Shown here: positions 19,475 through 26,656 of the stretch, piece by piece
Layout of the letters: each line of letters begins with the position of its first letter
Numbering within the stretch: position 1 is the first letter of the stretch
Source: a virus
IMG/VR virus record: IMGVR_UViG_3300025085_000055
Coordinates: 1 to 43,139 of that record
DNA: 43,139 bases
Reading direction: 5' to 3' (one strand)
The notes under the pieces: generated by a model
Database searches by the model: none
What the model saw: the letters and a program-made list of their open reading frames with translations, nothing else
Told to the model about the DNA's origin: nothing
Made by a program: the position numbers and the translations under genes

Positions 19475-19809
19475 GCTCCATACCTCTTACGCTCTTCCCT
19501 AGCATTAACCATCTTAGTACGCCATTCTTCAAACCCTACTTCTAAGGCTCTTAGCTGTACTTTAACTGCACTCAACTGACCTTTAGCTACTGCAACTGCC
19601 AATCGTGATTGATAAACCTCTGCTTGATTTTCAGCGAATGTATCTTGGGCACTTGTCGTCTTTATGCCTTCTGATAAAGCAACTGTTTTCCATAAGGCTA
19701 ACACCCTCTTAACATCTGCTTCTGACTTTAACAATTCGTATTCAGCAGTCTGCATTACAGGAGCAACATCCCTTATCTGATTCTGCCAACTCTCTATCTG
19801 TTCATCCAT
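19471..19809 (-). CDS. Coiled-coil early protein, unknown
   Basis: A 112-residue, almost entirely helical protein (MDEQIESWQNQIRDVAPVMQ ... VNAREERKRYGA). Proteins with this W-x-x-Q-I-x-x-V-A-P start and a basic RERxRY end occur in many phage early operons, without a known function. The ATG overlaps the previous stop by one base (TAATG). It sits among recombination genes; an accessory role is only inferred from that. Confidence 0.68.
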   Translation of the reverse strand: MDEQIESWQNQIRDVAPVMQTAEYELLKSEADVKRVLALWKTVALSEGIKTTSAQDTFAENQAEVYQSRLAVAVAKGQLSAVKVQLRALEVGFEEWRTKMVNAREERKRYGA

Positions 19810-19907
19810 TACACTCTCCCTCTAAATAAGTAGAACAACCCTCTAAGTTGCTCTACTGTTAAATGCTGTAAGTGTTTTGGTATCTTTTGATAATCTATCT
19901 CTTTCAT
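19809..19907 (-). CDS. Small hypothetical protein (32 aa)
   Basis: A very short frame that exactly fills the gap between two genes: ATG at 19907 directly after the upstream TAG, and a TAA overlapping the next ATG. It encodes MKEIDYQKIPKHLQHLTVEQ and a basic RGLFYLFRGRV tail. Spacing and coupling argue for translation; function unknown. Confidence 0.5.
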   Translation of the reverse strand: MKEIDYQKIPKHLQHLTVEQLRGLFYLFRGRV

Positions 19908-19908
19908 A

Positions 19909-20136
19909 CTAAACCCCCAACTGTGATTTGTGATGTTCTTGTCGTTCATCCTCTAGCTTATGAAACAAGTAGTCCATAAGCTGAGAATGAGGAGTAGTGT
20001 TAAAACCATCATCTACTTTTTTCATTTGTTGGATAAGAGTTTTGTAGGCGACCATGAAGTCAAAAAATATATACTCGTCAATATTCTCTTCGACTTCCAT
20101 TACCAAGTCCTTACCATATGTGTAAACTTTAGCCAT
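19909..20136 (-). CDS. Hypothetical early protein
   Basis: A 75-residue acidic protein (MAKVYTYGKDLVMEVEENID ... HHKSQLGV) with a hydrophobic helix around FFDFMVAYKTLIQQM (residues 24-38). It follows the SSB-like gene by two bases. No family is recognised. Gene overlap and spacing make it a confident coding call but nothing further can be said about function. Confidence 0.65.
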   Translation of the reverse strand: MAKVYTYGKDLVMEVEENIDEYIFFDFMVAYKTLIQQMKKVDDGFNTTPHSQLMDYLFHKLEDERQEHHKSQLGV

Positions 20137-20138
20137 GA

Positions 20139-20456
20139 TTAAAATGGTAAATCATCATCATCAAAGACTGGATTGTCGTTGACATTTTCTACTGGCTTTG
20201 GCTCTTCCTTCTTCTGTGGAATATCCAATCTAGCGTACTTGTATTCTTTACCATTCTTGGAAGTTCTATTCCATAATGCCACTCGTAAATCAACACCACC
20301 ATTCTCGTTAGTGTCTCCACCTCGTAGCTTCTCTACAAGTTCTTTCAGCATATCTCTTGATACAGAAACCTTACCTGTCCAATCAGGCTGTTTCTCGCTG
20401 TTTTTATAATCATTAGTGTAGATTGCTCCATCACTTTGGTTTTTATTGTCGTACAT
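20139..20456 (-). CDS. Putative single-stranded DNA-binding protein
   Basis: A 105-residue protein ending in an acidic tail with a hydrophobic tip (VFDDDDLPF). This is the hallmark of bacterial SSB proteins, which use it to recruit partner enzymes. The body (DWTGKVSVSRDMLKELVEKL, then GGVDLRVALWNRTSKNGKEY) has short strands that could form a compact OB-like domain, shorter than cellular SSB. It lies directly downstream of the annealing protein, its natural partner. The ssDNA-binding role is inferred from tail and context. Confidence 0.65.
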   Translation of the reverse strand: MYDNKNQSDGAIYTNDYKNSEKQPDWTGKVSVSRDMLKELVEKLRGGDTNENGGVDLRVALWNRTSKNGKEYKYARLDIPQKKEEPKPVENVNDNPVFDDDDLPF

Positions 20457-20458
20457 AA

Positions 20459-21154
20459 TTACACCTCCTTAAGGTTTGATACGATTGATTTAAGTTCTCC
20501 ATCCAACGCTTCCTTCTTTTCAGGAAACTTCTCTCTCAAAGTAGTTAAGTCCGCAGTATTAGACTTGTAATAAGAAGTCATACCTTCTTTAGTCTTTTGC
20601 AACTTAGCTAAATCTAAGAAACTTTTTACAAATAATTCTGCCCATTCTTCGCCTTTATCATCTTTAGGCTCTTCAACAGGTTTTTCTTTAGGCTTTGTCT
20701 TTTCCTCTACAACATTTTTTAATTCAGTTATAGGCTTCTCTTCTTTATCAGAAGATGGAACATCCTCGCCTGCATATATGTAATGACCTAATCCATACAT
20801 TGCTAGGCACTTAACCAAACAACGCATCTTAGTATCATTAACTTGTCTTGAATTAGGATTCTGAATAGCATTGTTTCTATTATCCATAACACTAAGAGTC
20901 ATTTCTCTTGTTAGGTTATCTATAGAAACTCTACATCTAACTTCTGCTGTGCCATCAGGAAATTTGACATAAGGTACATCATCCTCGCCTTGATAAAACA
21001 GGTAAGTAGACTGTGGATAGTGTTCTTGTAAAACACCCCACGCCCACGCCCATGATAGGTAGGATAGATTCATCTTCTTTTCTACCTTGTCTGAACAATC
21101 TATCTTAGATAAATTATCCCAAACATCTTTATAAGTAAGTTCCTTGCTAGGCAT
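20459..21154 (-). CDS. Single-strand annealing protein, DUF1071/Sak3-like
   Basis: A 231-residue recombinase. The N-terminal core has the DUF1071 hallmarks: KKMNLSYLSWAWAWGVLQEH (residues 26-45), then NDTKMRCLVKCLAMYGLGHY and IYAGEDVP. This family belongs with the phage annealing proteins (Sak3 type, Rad52/ERF superfamily) that pair complementary single strands during replication and recombination. The C-terminal 90 residues are a charged linker and helices that may contact other factors. The neighbours fit a phage recombination module: a Cas4/RecB-like nuclease two genes upstream and an SSB-like protein downstream. Confidence 0.87.
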   Translation of the reverse strand: MPSKELTYKDVWDNLSKIDCSDKVEKKMNLSYLSWAWAWGVLQEHYPQSTYLFYQGEDDVPYVKFPDGTAEVRCRVSIDNLTREMTLSVMDNRNNAIQNPNSRQVNDTKMRCLVKCLAMYGLGHYIYAGEDVPSSDKEEKPITELKNVVEEKTKPKEKPVEEPKDDKGEEWAELFVKSFLDLAKLQKTKEGMTSYYKSNTADLTTLREKFPEKKEALDGELKSIVSNLKEV

Positions 21155-21431
21155 TTGCCACCTCCTTTTTTGCTTCTTTTAATTCATCTTCAAAGATATA
21201 TTCAATAGCATATAAAATTGAATCCCAATTTATACCCCAGTTAGCATCATGTTTTGATACAACATAATCAAGCACTTCCAAACATTGGTCATTGTCTAGT
21301 TCTAAAGGTAAATAATTTTGTTCAATTACATTCCTAACATCTTCCGCTTCCCAAATAATGATTACAGAATTGGTTTCGTTATAACCATATCCATAATCAA
21401 GTTTTGGTTTTTCTTTACTTTCAATACTCAT
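21147..21431 (-). CDS. Hypothetical acidic early protein
   Basis: A 94-residue acidic protein lying between the nuclease and the annealing protein, overlapping both by a few bases. The C-terminal half is helical (VRNVIEQNYLPLELDNDQCL ... YIFEDELKEAKKEV). No motif or family is recognised. Its place between two recombination genes suggests an accessory or adaptor role, or a nuclease-protecting inhibitor, but this is conjecture. Confidence 0.65.
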   Translation of the reverse strand: MSIESKEKPKLDYGYGYNETNSVIIIWEAEDVRNVIEQNYLPLELDNDQCLEVLDYVVSKHDANWGINWDSILYAIEYIFEDELKEAKKEVANA

Positions 21432-22318
21432 TTGCTTTCCTCATTTTTATATTGATTACAAAATTCAGCCACATCACAGTAATCTTTACATCTGATAGAT
21501 TCGCCTTTAGCAAATACAACATTCAATAACTTACTATCTTTATGACCCTCCACAAACTCATCAGCTTCTTCTTGGGTATCAAGCAGTCTTACTGCACTTT
21601 TTCTACCTTTCTTTTCCACACGATAAGTATCTTTTCTTTTCCATCTTTCAGCATCAGTACAAAGTGGTAAATCATTATTGATTAAATACCCTATCTCTGC
21701 ATCTTGATGGATTGAAACTCTTTCATTTACAAATCTTTCTTGCTCTTCATCTGACCACATATCAATTTGGATAACTGATATTGGGGATGGTGGATAGTCT
21801 CCTCCACTTCTCATGTATTGGTTTTTGTTCCAGTCCCGAGCTATCGCAATAATATTTAACCCGTCAATATTCTTTCCTGTCTCCTTGCGATACAAATAAG
21901 CATATAGGTTTAGTTGTTGTTCCCATTCTGCTTTACCTTCTGTTTGTGCAGAAACAATAGACCATACTGAAGTAACTTTGTAGTCCTTTAGTATGTTGTC
22001 GTTTATGTCAATGCTGTCTGTTTGTCCACTTATAGTCCAATCTTTCACTACAGAGTACATACGTTGCTCTGTGATAGTGTCTTTGTTATCTTCGTTGGCT
22101 CTCTCTAGGATGTTGTGAACTGATTGTCCTAGGAGTTTCCATATCTCACTTGATACATCTATAACCAAGTTATCTGAATGTTCTTTTGCCAATAATCTAA
22201 TTTGCGGTGGTTGAAGTAAACCAGTAACAGATATAATTGCTTCGCCTTTTGTATAGTTATCATTATGAATTGCATTGATAATCTCTTGCGGAACATTATG
22301 TTTGTTGGTGTACTTCAT
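21428..22318 (-). CDS. Cas4/RecB-like PD-(D/E)XK nuclease with Fe-S cysteines
   Basis: A 296-residue protein. The ATG at 22318 overlaps the upstream stop (ATGA) and is preferred to a TTG nine bases earlier. Nuclease motifs appear in order: His68, the ISGQTDSID segment with Asp101, DYK with Asp112 and Lys114, and QLNLYAYL with Gln135. The C-terminal part holds Cys220 and the cluster Cys277-x3-Cys281-x5-Cys287, four cysteines that could hold an iron-sulfur cluster as in Cas4 and AddB. It probably resects DNA ends to feed the Sak3-like annealing protein. Confidence 0.83.
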   Translation of the reverse strand: MKYTNKHNVPQEIINAIHNDNYTKGEAIISVTGLLQPPQIRLLAKEHSDNLVIDVSSEIWKLLGQSVHNILERANEDNKDTITEQRMYSVVKDWTISGQTDSIDINDNILKDYKVTSVWSIVSAQTEGKAEWEQQLNLYAYLYRKETGKNIDGLNIIAIARDWNKNQYMRSGGDYPPSPISVIQIDMWSDEEQERFVNERVSIHQDAEIGYLINNDLPLCTDAERWKRKDTYRVEKKGRKSAVRLLDTQEEADEFVEGHKDSKLLNVVFAKGESIRCKDYCDVAEFCNQYKNEESK

Positions 22319-22557
22319 ACTCTCCAAATTCCTACGCCATTATCTAGCTGTCTTACAGTAAATTTAAAGTTTGGATTTCTATGTGTGAATCTTAAACAAT
22401 AGTTTCTAATTATCTTTACCTCACTAGATATCTTAGACTTCGCCATAGGTATTTCTATTGTTTGTCCTTTTTTCATATCCTCTAAGGGTATGTCGTACTT
22501 TCTAGGCTTGCCTACTCCTCTTGGTATAGGTACGCCATCTTTAATTTCAAATTCCAT
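22315..22557 (-). CDS. DUF7303-like small phage protein
   Basis: An 80-residue protein. It has a Pro-rich start IPRGVGKPRKYDIPLEDMKKGQ (split over residues 11-32), a middle helix and a closing ...GVGIWRV, a combination found in many small phage early proteins of unknown function. The start follows the previous gene's stop codon directly (TAAATG), and its stop overlaps the nuclease start by ATGA. A DNA-binding or regulatory role is possible but not shown. Confidence 0.68.
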   Translation of the reverse strand: MEFEIKDGVPIPRGVGKPRKYDIPLEDMKKGQTIEIPMAKSKISSEVKIIRNYCLRFTHRNPNFKFTVRQLDNGVGIWRV

Positions 22558-22716
22558 TTATGCTCCTTTAGGTAAAAAATTAAGTTTGGTTTTAATTGAC
22601 TTAACATAATTGATATCTACATTAAGCATGGTTCTAAGATGTGCCATTTGTTGTGGTGTTATTTTGTCTAACAAGATTTGTAAGAGTAATATTTCCTTTT
22701 CATCTAGCGTTGTCAT
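22558..22716 (-). CDS. First gene of early operon, small hypothetical (52 aa)
   Basis: A 52-residue helical protein (MTTLDEKEILLLQILLDKIT...). The ATG at 22716 is preceded by GGAGG at ideal spacing, within a hairpin whose loop is UUGGAG. Its stop abuts the next ATG. As first gene behind the leader and promoter it is likely well expressed. The fold may be a helical bundle; no function is recognised. Confidence 0.72.
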   Translation of the reverse strand: MTTLDEKEILLLQILLDKITPQQMAHLRTMLNVDINYVKSIKTKLNFLPKGA

Positions 22717-22718
22717 TC

Positions 22719-22732
22719 ATACCTCCAAGTAT
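22719..22732 (-). promoter_or_regulatory. Shine-Dalgarno hairpin, loop UUGGAG (gene at 22716)
   Basis: On the transcript, arms AUAC/GUAU (4 bp) close the loop UUGGAG, placing GGAG in the loop just before the start codon. The same loop with different but complementary arms occurs upstream of five other minus-strand genes. Confidence 0.65.
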
Positions 22733-22958
22733 AATAAAAAAGGGCTTTGTTCATAACTCTTTATGACCCATGCCGACTGTTTAGTAGTATGCATGGGCAG
22801 AGCACTGGAATAGATTTAATAGCTTTCCACTTTTCCGCTAACCCTTTAGCTTATTGGCTATAGCTGTTTATAGTCGGCTAAACCCCACATCATAATGATG
22901 GAAAATTCAGACTCTCATCTAATCACTTTAGGGGAGTAAATTAGATGATGTTTGAGTT
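22733..22958 (-). promoter_or_regulatory. Structured leader of the early operon
   Basis: About 235 nt without a gene between the likely promoter and the first cistron. Inverted repeats include CCCATGC/GCATGGG (22767-22773 / 22791-22797), GCCGACT/AGTCGGC (22772-22778 / 22872-22878), TCATAA/TTATGA (22751-22756 / 22761-22766), CATCAT/ATGATG (22888-22900) and TCATCTAAT/ATTAGATGA (22915-22923 / 22940-22948). The first three share bases and cannot all form together. Beside them lies a weak terminator-like hairpin (GGG...GCCC) followed by six U residues (22736-22741). The layout is that of an attenuator or a regulated leader. Confidence 0.5.
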
Positions 22959-22959
22959 A

Positions 22960-22988
22960 AGTTTAAATGATGTCTTGATAATGTGCAA
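22960..22988 (-). promoter_or_regulatory. Putative sigma70-like promoter for early operon
   Basis: On the minus strand: -35 TTGCAC (22988-22983), 17-base spacer, -10 TAAACT (22965-22960). It lies upstream of the structured leader and the 22716-17508 operon. No other promoter of similar quality was noticed in this gap. Confidence 0.5.
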
Positions 22989-23009
22989 GAAAAAGATTAA
23001 TATATTTGC

Positions 23010-23291
23010 ATGAATGAAAAAGTACAAATAAAGCAAGAAATTTTAGATGGATTGGTAGTCAAACAAGCAGTAAGAGATATTGCAAGTAAAGACCCAAACA
23101 CTTCAAAGCAAGCATTATTATACTTTGTTTCTAATGATTTTTCTAATCTGTGCCAACGAAATGACATCTTATCTGATGGCATTGTTAATGCAGTGAAGGA
23201 ATTAAATGATTATCCAATCCTATCAAAGAAGAGATTAGCAGAAGATGTTTGTAATCTAGTTGATAACTTTTTTGGATTGGGTAGTAAGTAG
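23010..23291 (+). CDS. Small hypothetical protein, divergent from early operon
   Basis: A 93-residue, mostly helical protein (MNEKVQIKQEILDGLVVKQA ... VDNFFGLGSK). No Shine-Dalgarno sequence precedes the ATG at 23010. An AT-rich TTAATA lies about 12 bases upstream, so the message could be leaderless. Its position, opposite the early operon and just before operator-like palindromes, would suit a regulator, but no DNA-binding motif is clear. Function unknown. Confidence 0.65.
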   Translation: MNEKVQIKQEILDGLVVKQAVRDIASKDPNTSKQALLYFVSNDFSNLCQRNDILSDGIVNAVKELNDYPILSKKRLAEDVCNLVDNFFGLGSK

Positions 23292-23350
23292 ATATATATA
23301 GTAAGTAGATACTTACTGTTATTTTTAATTGTATCTAGTATCTACTAGAT
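23283..23350 (+). promoter_or_regulatory. Palindromic operator-like sites before primase-helicase
   Basis: AGTAAGTAGATA occurs twice (23283-23294 and 23300-23311). The second copy is part of a perfect inverted repeat AGTAAGTA-GA-TACTTACT (23300-23317). A second perfect inverted repeat, ATCTAGTA-TC-TACTAGAT, lies at 23333-23350. Blocks of both recur just before the large terminase gene. They are candidate binding sites for one phage regulator. Confidence 0.6.
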
Positions 23351-23375
23351 ATTAATACATTTTAAGGAGGTTTAA

Positions 23376-25166
23376 ATGTATGTCAATAGCGAAATGAATA
23401 AAAGAGATTTTTTAAGTCATATCAACAATCAATCTCGCACTAGCGGAATGAAGCAGGGTCAACACAAAATCCCATGTCCTGAATGTCAGCATGACAGGTC
23501 AAAAAACAAACACGACAAACCATTATCTGTAAACATAGATAATGAAAAAGTTATATATCATTGTCATCATTGTGGCACAAACGGATTAATACCAAGGACA
23601 GAAGGAACAGTTATGAATGTAGTAAAGAGCGTTAAAAAAGTAGAACCAGTAGCACCAGTAAAACCAAAATCTATACCCAAAAACAATTTAGATTCAGAGT
23701 CAGCAAAATGGTTGGAGGGCAGAAAAATATCTCCAAAGGTTGCCGAAGCATCTGGTTGCGTCATCTCAGATAAAAATAATAAACCAGTCATAGGTTTCTC
23801 GTTTGAGTCTGGTGGCGAAGTTGAAGCAGTAAAGTATAGGTCAGCAAATGGTACTAAGACTTTTTGGTGGGAAGGTAATGCACAAAAGTTATGGGGTAAA
23901 CAAACTGTAGACAAGTCATTACCAACAATGGAAAGTACCATAATCATTACAGAGGGAGAGATGGATGTACTTGCTATCAAGACTGCTTTTGATGGAGTAA
24001 TGAATGTGAATTGCTATTCAGTTCCCAATGGTGCTCCTAATAAGATTACAGATAACAAGATAGACCCAAGTGAAGATGGAAGATTCAAGTATGTTTGGAA
24101 TGATAGGGAAAAGTTTGATAATGTTGAAAGGGTAATTCTATGTACTGATACAGATGATAATGGAAACATCCTTGCAGATGAACTTGCTCGTAGATTAAAC
24201 AAAGCTAGGTGTTATAGAGTAGATACTTTAGATTGTAAAGATGCCAATGATGTATTGATTAAACATGGAGCAGAAAAATTAAGGAAAGCTATAACAAGTG
24301 CAGAGCCTATTCCTTTACATGGATTAAACAGTTTAGAACACTATGAAGATGAATTCCAAAGTCTATACGAAAAGGGTATGCCAAGTGGTGTGTCAACAGG
24401 TTTTCCAAGTGTAGATAAGATATTCAGTTTATCTACAGGAAATTTAGTTGTTACTACAGGTCATGCAGGAGATGGCAAGTCAGCGTTTATTGACCAATTA
24501 ATAGTTAATGTTGCTAGGAATAGTGGTTGGAAAACTTGTTTTTGTTCTTTTGAAAAGCCAGTTCAACTTCATGCGGTTCAGTTATCGCAAATCCTAGTTG
24601 GTAAACCATTCTTTGAAGGACAAAACGAAAGGATGAATCAAGAAGAAAAAGACTTTGCGGAGTCATGGATTAAAGAACATATACTATTCCAAGATTATCA
24701 AGATGGTGGTATGCCAACAATAGAAGCTATCTTAGAAAAAGGTGCAAGTGCGGTAATGAGAAAAGGGATTAGGATTTTAGTCATAGACCCATTCAACTTT
24801 ATTCATACAGACCATAAAGGATTAGAGACTGATATGGTTTCTGAAATGCTTACAAAAGTTCAACTCTTTGCAAAGCAACATGATGTATTAGTTTTCTTTG
24901 TAGCACATCCAACTAAACCATTTATAAGAGATGGCAAAAAGAATGTTTGTACTGGTGTTGATGTAGCTAAATCATATGCTTGGTTCTCAAAAGCAGATAC
25001 AGGTTTAACAGTTTATCGTGGAGAAGAGGGAGTTGAGATACATAATTGGAAAGCTAGGTGGGGATGGCAAGGCTCTCTAGGAAGTGTTAATATGTCCTTT
25101 AACCCAGTAAATGGAAGATATGCAGAAATCGAAGCAGTTGCAGATAACTTTGATTGGGAGTTCTAA
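23376..25166 (+). CDS. Primase-helicase, T7 gp4-like
   Basis: A 596-residue replication protein. The ATG at 23376 follows AAGGAGG. An N-terminal zinc finger (Cys34-x2-Cys37 and Cys63-x2-Cys66) reads primer sites on template DNA. A TOPRIM domain follows with TEGEMD (Glu193) and CTDTDD (Asp258, Asp260). The C-terminal RecA-like helicase has Walker A GHAGDGKS (362-369), Walker B ILVIDPFNF and VLVFFVAHPTKP. It should both synthesise primers and unwind the fork. It is expressed away from the recombination operon and may be under the palindromic sites upstream. No DNA polymerase is visible in this window. Confidence 0.92.
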   Translation: MYVNSEMNKRDFLSHINNQSRTSGMKQGQHKIPCPECQHDRSKNKHDKPLSVNIDNEKVIYHCHHCGTNGLIPRTEGTVMNVVKSVKKVEPVAPVKPKSIPKNNLDSESAKWLEGRKISPKVAEASGCVISDKNNKPVIGFSFESGGEVEAVKYRSANGTKTFWWEGNAQKLWGKQTVDKSLPTMESTIIITEGEMDVLAIKTAFDGVMNVNCYSVPNGAPNKITDNKIDPSEDGRFKYVWNDREKFDNVERVILCTDTDDNGNILADELARRLNKARCYRVDTLDCKDANDVLIKHGAEKLRKAITSAEPIPLHGLNSLEHYEDEFQSLYEKGMPSGVSTGFPSVDKIFSLSTGNLVVTTGHAGDGKSAFIDQLIVNVARNSGWKTCFCSFEKPVQLHAVQLSQILVGKPFFEGQNERMNQEEKDFAESWIKEHILFQDYQDGGMPTIEAILEKGASAVMRKGIRILVIDPFNFIHTDHKGLETDMVSEMLTKVQLFAKQHDVLVFFVAHPTKPFIRDGKKNVCTGVDVAKSYAWFSKADTGLTVYRGEEGVEIHNWKARWGWQGSLGSVNMSFNPVNGRYAEIEAVADNFDWEF

Positions 25167-25170
25167 GTCG

Positions 25171-25668
25171 TTGCAAGTTAATGATATTGGAAGTCCTTAT
25201 CTACATCTAAGAAACTCTGTTACAATTACTAAAATTGGAAAAAGTAATGTTGGCAGAGCAGTAGTGTGCGACCAACATATAATAGATAAATCTTTCTTAG
25301 ACAAAAAAATCACAGCAGAACAACATAATGTATGCAATAAATACTTAGAACTTATTGTCAAAAGTGGAACATTCGGAAAATCCACCAGCTCGGGCTTTGA
25401 TGATAGAATATTTACCAGTCATAGTTCTTCTCAGCCTCCACCAAAAGCTATCGTTTTGACTAAAGCTCAAAACAAATTAGTAAAGGAGTGTGGGTATGGA
25501 AAAGAGAAGATGTTTTGGCGTATTATGGTTGATAATCCAAAGAAATTGGATAAAAGAAAAGAGTTAGCAATGCAAGATTGCTCTAATGCACTACTAACCT
25601 TTTGGTATATTAGTCAGAAGAATCCTGTTTCCTTGTTTCAGCAATCCCTGTTAAACCCCAACTCGTAG
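25171..25668 (+). CDS. Hypothetical protein downstream of primase-helicase
   Basis: A 165-residue protein. The most plausible start is a TTG at 25171, five bases after the helicase stop; a longer frame from 25111 would lie inside the helicase gene. The sequence has an N-terminal strand-rich part, a Ser/Pro-rich linker (TSHSSSQPPPK) and a helical C-terminal part with WRIMVDNPKKLDKRKEL. No family is recognised. Co-expression with the helicase suggests a replication accessory role. Its last 59 bases overlap the convergent minus gene. Confidence 0.6.
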   Translation: MQVNDIGSPYLHLRNSVTITKIGKSNVGRAVVCDQHIIDKSFLDKKITAEQHNVCNKYLELIVKSGTFGKSTSSGFDDRIFTSHSSSQPPPKAIVLTKAQNKLVKECGYGKEKMFWRIMVDNPKKLDKRKELAMQDCSNALLTFWYISQKNPVSLFQQSLLNPNS

Positions 25669-25843
25669 GAGTTTCTATAGTAGCTTCAACAGATTCTACT
25701 TTTTTAGGTTCAACATTTTTTTCTTCTGCCAAACTATGAATCATATGAATGATTTGTTTGTTTAAAGAACGACTCTCTTTCTTAGCTAGAGCGTGTGCTA
25801 AATCGTAGGTTTCTTCTGAACATCTAATGAATAGACTTTTCAT
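25610..25843 (-). CDS. Arc-like ribbon-helix-helix protein
   Basis: A 77-residue protein. The ATG at 25843 (MKSLFIRCSEETYDLAHALA) is preferred to one 15 bases upstream since GGAAG precedes it. Residues 1-42 match an Arc-type ribbon-helix-helix: strand KSLFIRC, helix SEETYDLAHALAKKE, then SLNKQIIHMIHSLAEE. It would bind DNA as a dimer and could repress a phage promoter. The C-terminal 35 residues are charged and flexible. It follows and overlaps another small minus-strand gene, and its 3' end overlaps the convergent gene. Confidence 0.68.
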   Translation of the reverse strand: MKSLFIRCSEETYDLAHALAKKESRSLNKQIIHMIHSLAEEKNVEPKKVESVEATIETPTSWGLTGIAETRKQDSSD

Positions 25844-26138
25844 TGTTATCTTCCTCATAAATTACTTGCGGACTATCTTGCACTTCTGCTATAGCTACTG
25901 ATTCTCTACCAACTTGATAATACCTATCTTCTTCTAACTGTTTAATGGCACTTTCAATTAGCCATTCGTTAGCAGTTATCAAAGGGTCATCAAGTAATGA
26001 GATAGCAAAAGATATAGCATCTATTTCAGATTCAAATATCCAAACTAGATGAATCCATTTAGCACTAGATTTAGTTGAAAACATATTTCTAGGGTCAGGA
26101 ATATCTACTTTATAAGTGTGTCTAATTACCGCATACAT
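25824..26138 (-). CDS. Hypothetical protein next to candidate origin
   Basis: A 104-residue acidic protein (MYAVIRHTYKVDIPDPRNMF ... NNEKSIH) with a hydrophobic central helix (AISFAISLLDD). It is the first gene of a two-gene minus-strand unit that starts beside the parS-like site and the DnaA boxes. No Shine-Dalgarno sequence is obvious upstream. Function unknown; its place suggests a role in replication control. Confidence 0.6.
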   Translation of the reverse strand: MYAVIRHTYKVDIPDPRNMFSTKSSAKWIHLVWIFESEIDAISFAISLLDDPLITANEWLIESAIKQLEEDRYYQVGRESVAIAEVQDSPQVIYEEDNNEKSIH

Positions 26139-26146
26139 AAGCAGTT

Positions 26147-26176
26147 AGTATAATGCAAAATGCTATCAAAGTGAAA
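26147..26176 (-). promoter_or_regulatory. Putative promoter for the RHH unit
   Basis: On the minus strand: -35 TTTCAC (26176-26171), 18-base spacer, -10 TATACT (26152-26147), just upstream of the gene starting at 26138. The parS-like palindrome lies directly upstream of the -35 box and could control it. Confidence 0.4.
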
Positions 26177-26183
26177 TACATAT

Positions 26184-26199
26184 TGTTCCACATGGAACA
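26184..26199. promoter_or_regulatory. parS-like palindrome
   Basis: TGTTCCACATGGAACA: arms TGTTCCA and TGGAACA around CA. It differs from the bacterial ParB site form TGTTCCACGTGGAACA at one central base. It might bind host ParB, or be an operator for the adjacent minus-strand promoter. Confidence 0.5.
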
Positions 26200-26315
26200 C
26201 AATGGTGTCGGAGGTAATAAAAATATTTACCAGTTTATTGTTTTTTTACGGAATCTGGAGATGGATGCGTATTGATAGTTCAGGTAATGTTGGAATCGAC
26301 CATTAACAAACTACC

Positions 26316-26349
26316 AAAAAAAAAGGGACAATCTTGCGACTATCCCTTT
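26316..26349 (-). terminator. Rho-independent terminator
   Basis: On the minus strand a 7-bp stem AAAGGGA/TCCCTTT (26349-26343 with 26328-26322) is followed by about nine U residues. It is the second terminator downstream of the accessory operon. Confidence 0.75.
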
Positions 26350-26436
26350 CCAACTTAAAAGTTTTGGAGGTGTATATAAAATGAATAGTATTTATATACC
26401 AACTATCTTAGTTCATATGATTGCAAATTGCAACAC

Positions 26437-26468
26437 TTATTCACAATTTATCCACAGACTTATCCACA
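26437..26468 (+). promoter_or_regulatory. Three tandem DnaA boxes
   Basis: TTATTCACA (26437-26445), TTATCCACA (26448-26456) and TTATCCACA (26460-26468) all match the TTATNCACA consensus exactly, in the same orientation, 11 and 12 bases apart. An AT-rich stretch follows. This is the expected layout of a DnaA-dependent origin. Confidence 0.7.
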
Positions 26469-26613
26469 CCAAAAAAACCAGTAAATATTTATTTAAAAAA
26501 GCAGGTCGGACTGCAAAATCCCCCCCCACTCACAACACCAGCAAAGATAATATACCAGTTAATATTTTTTATCTGGGCGAAGGAATGATTCGCATATCCA
26601 CTTTTTTCAGACC

Positions 26614-26656
26614 AAAAAAAAAGGCGGACACCACCTTTTACAGTAGCATCCGCCTT
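26614..26656 (-). terminator. Rho-independent terminator of accessory operon
   Basis: On the minus strand an 8-bp stem AAGGCGGA/TCCGCCTT (26656-26649 with 26628-26621) is followed by nine U residues, starting five bases after the last stop codon of the accessory operon. Confidence 0.85.
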
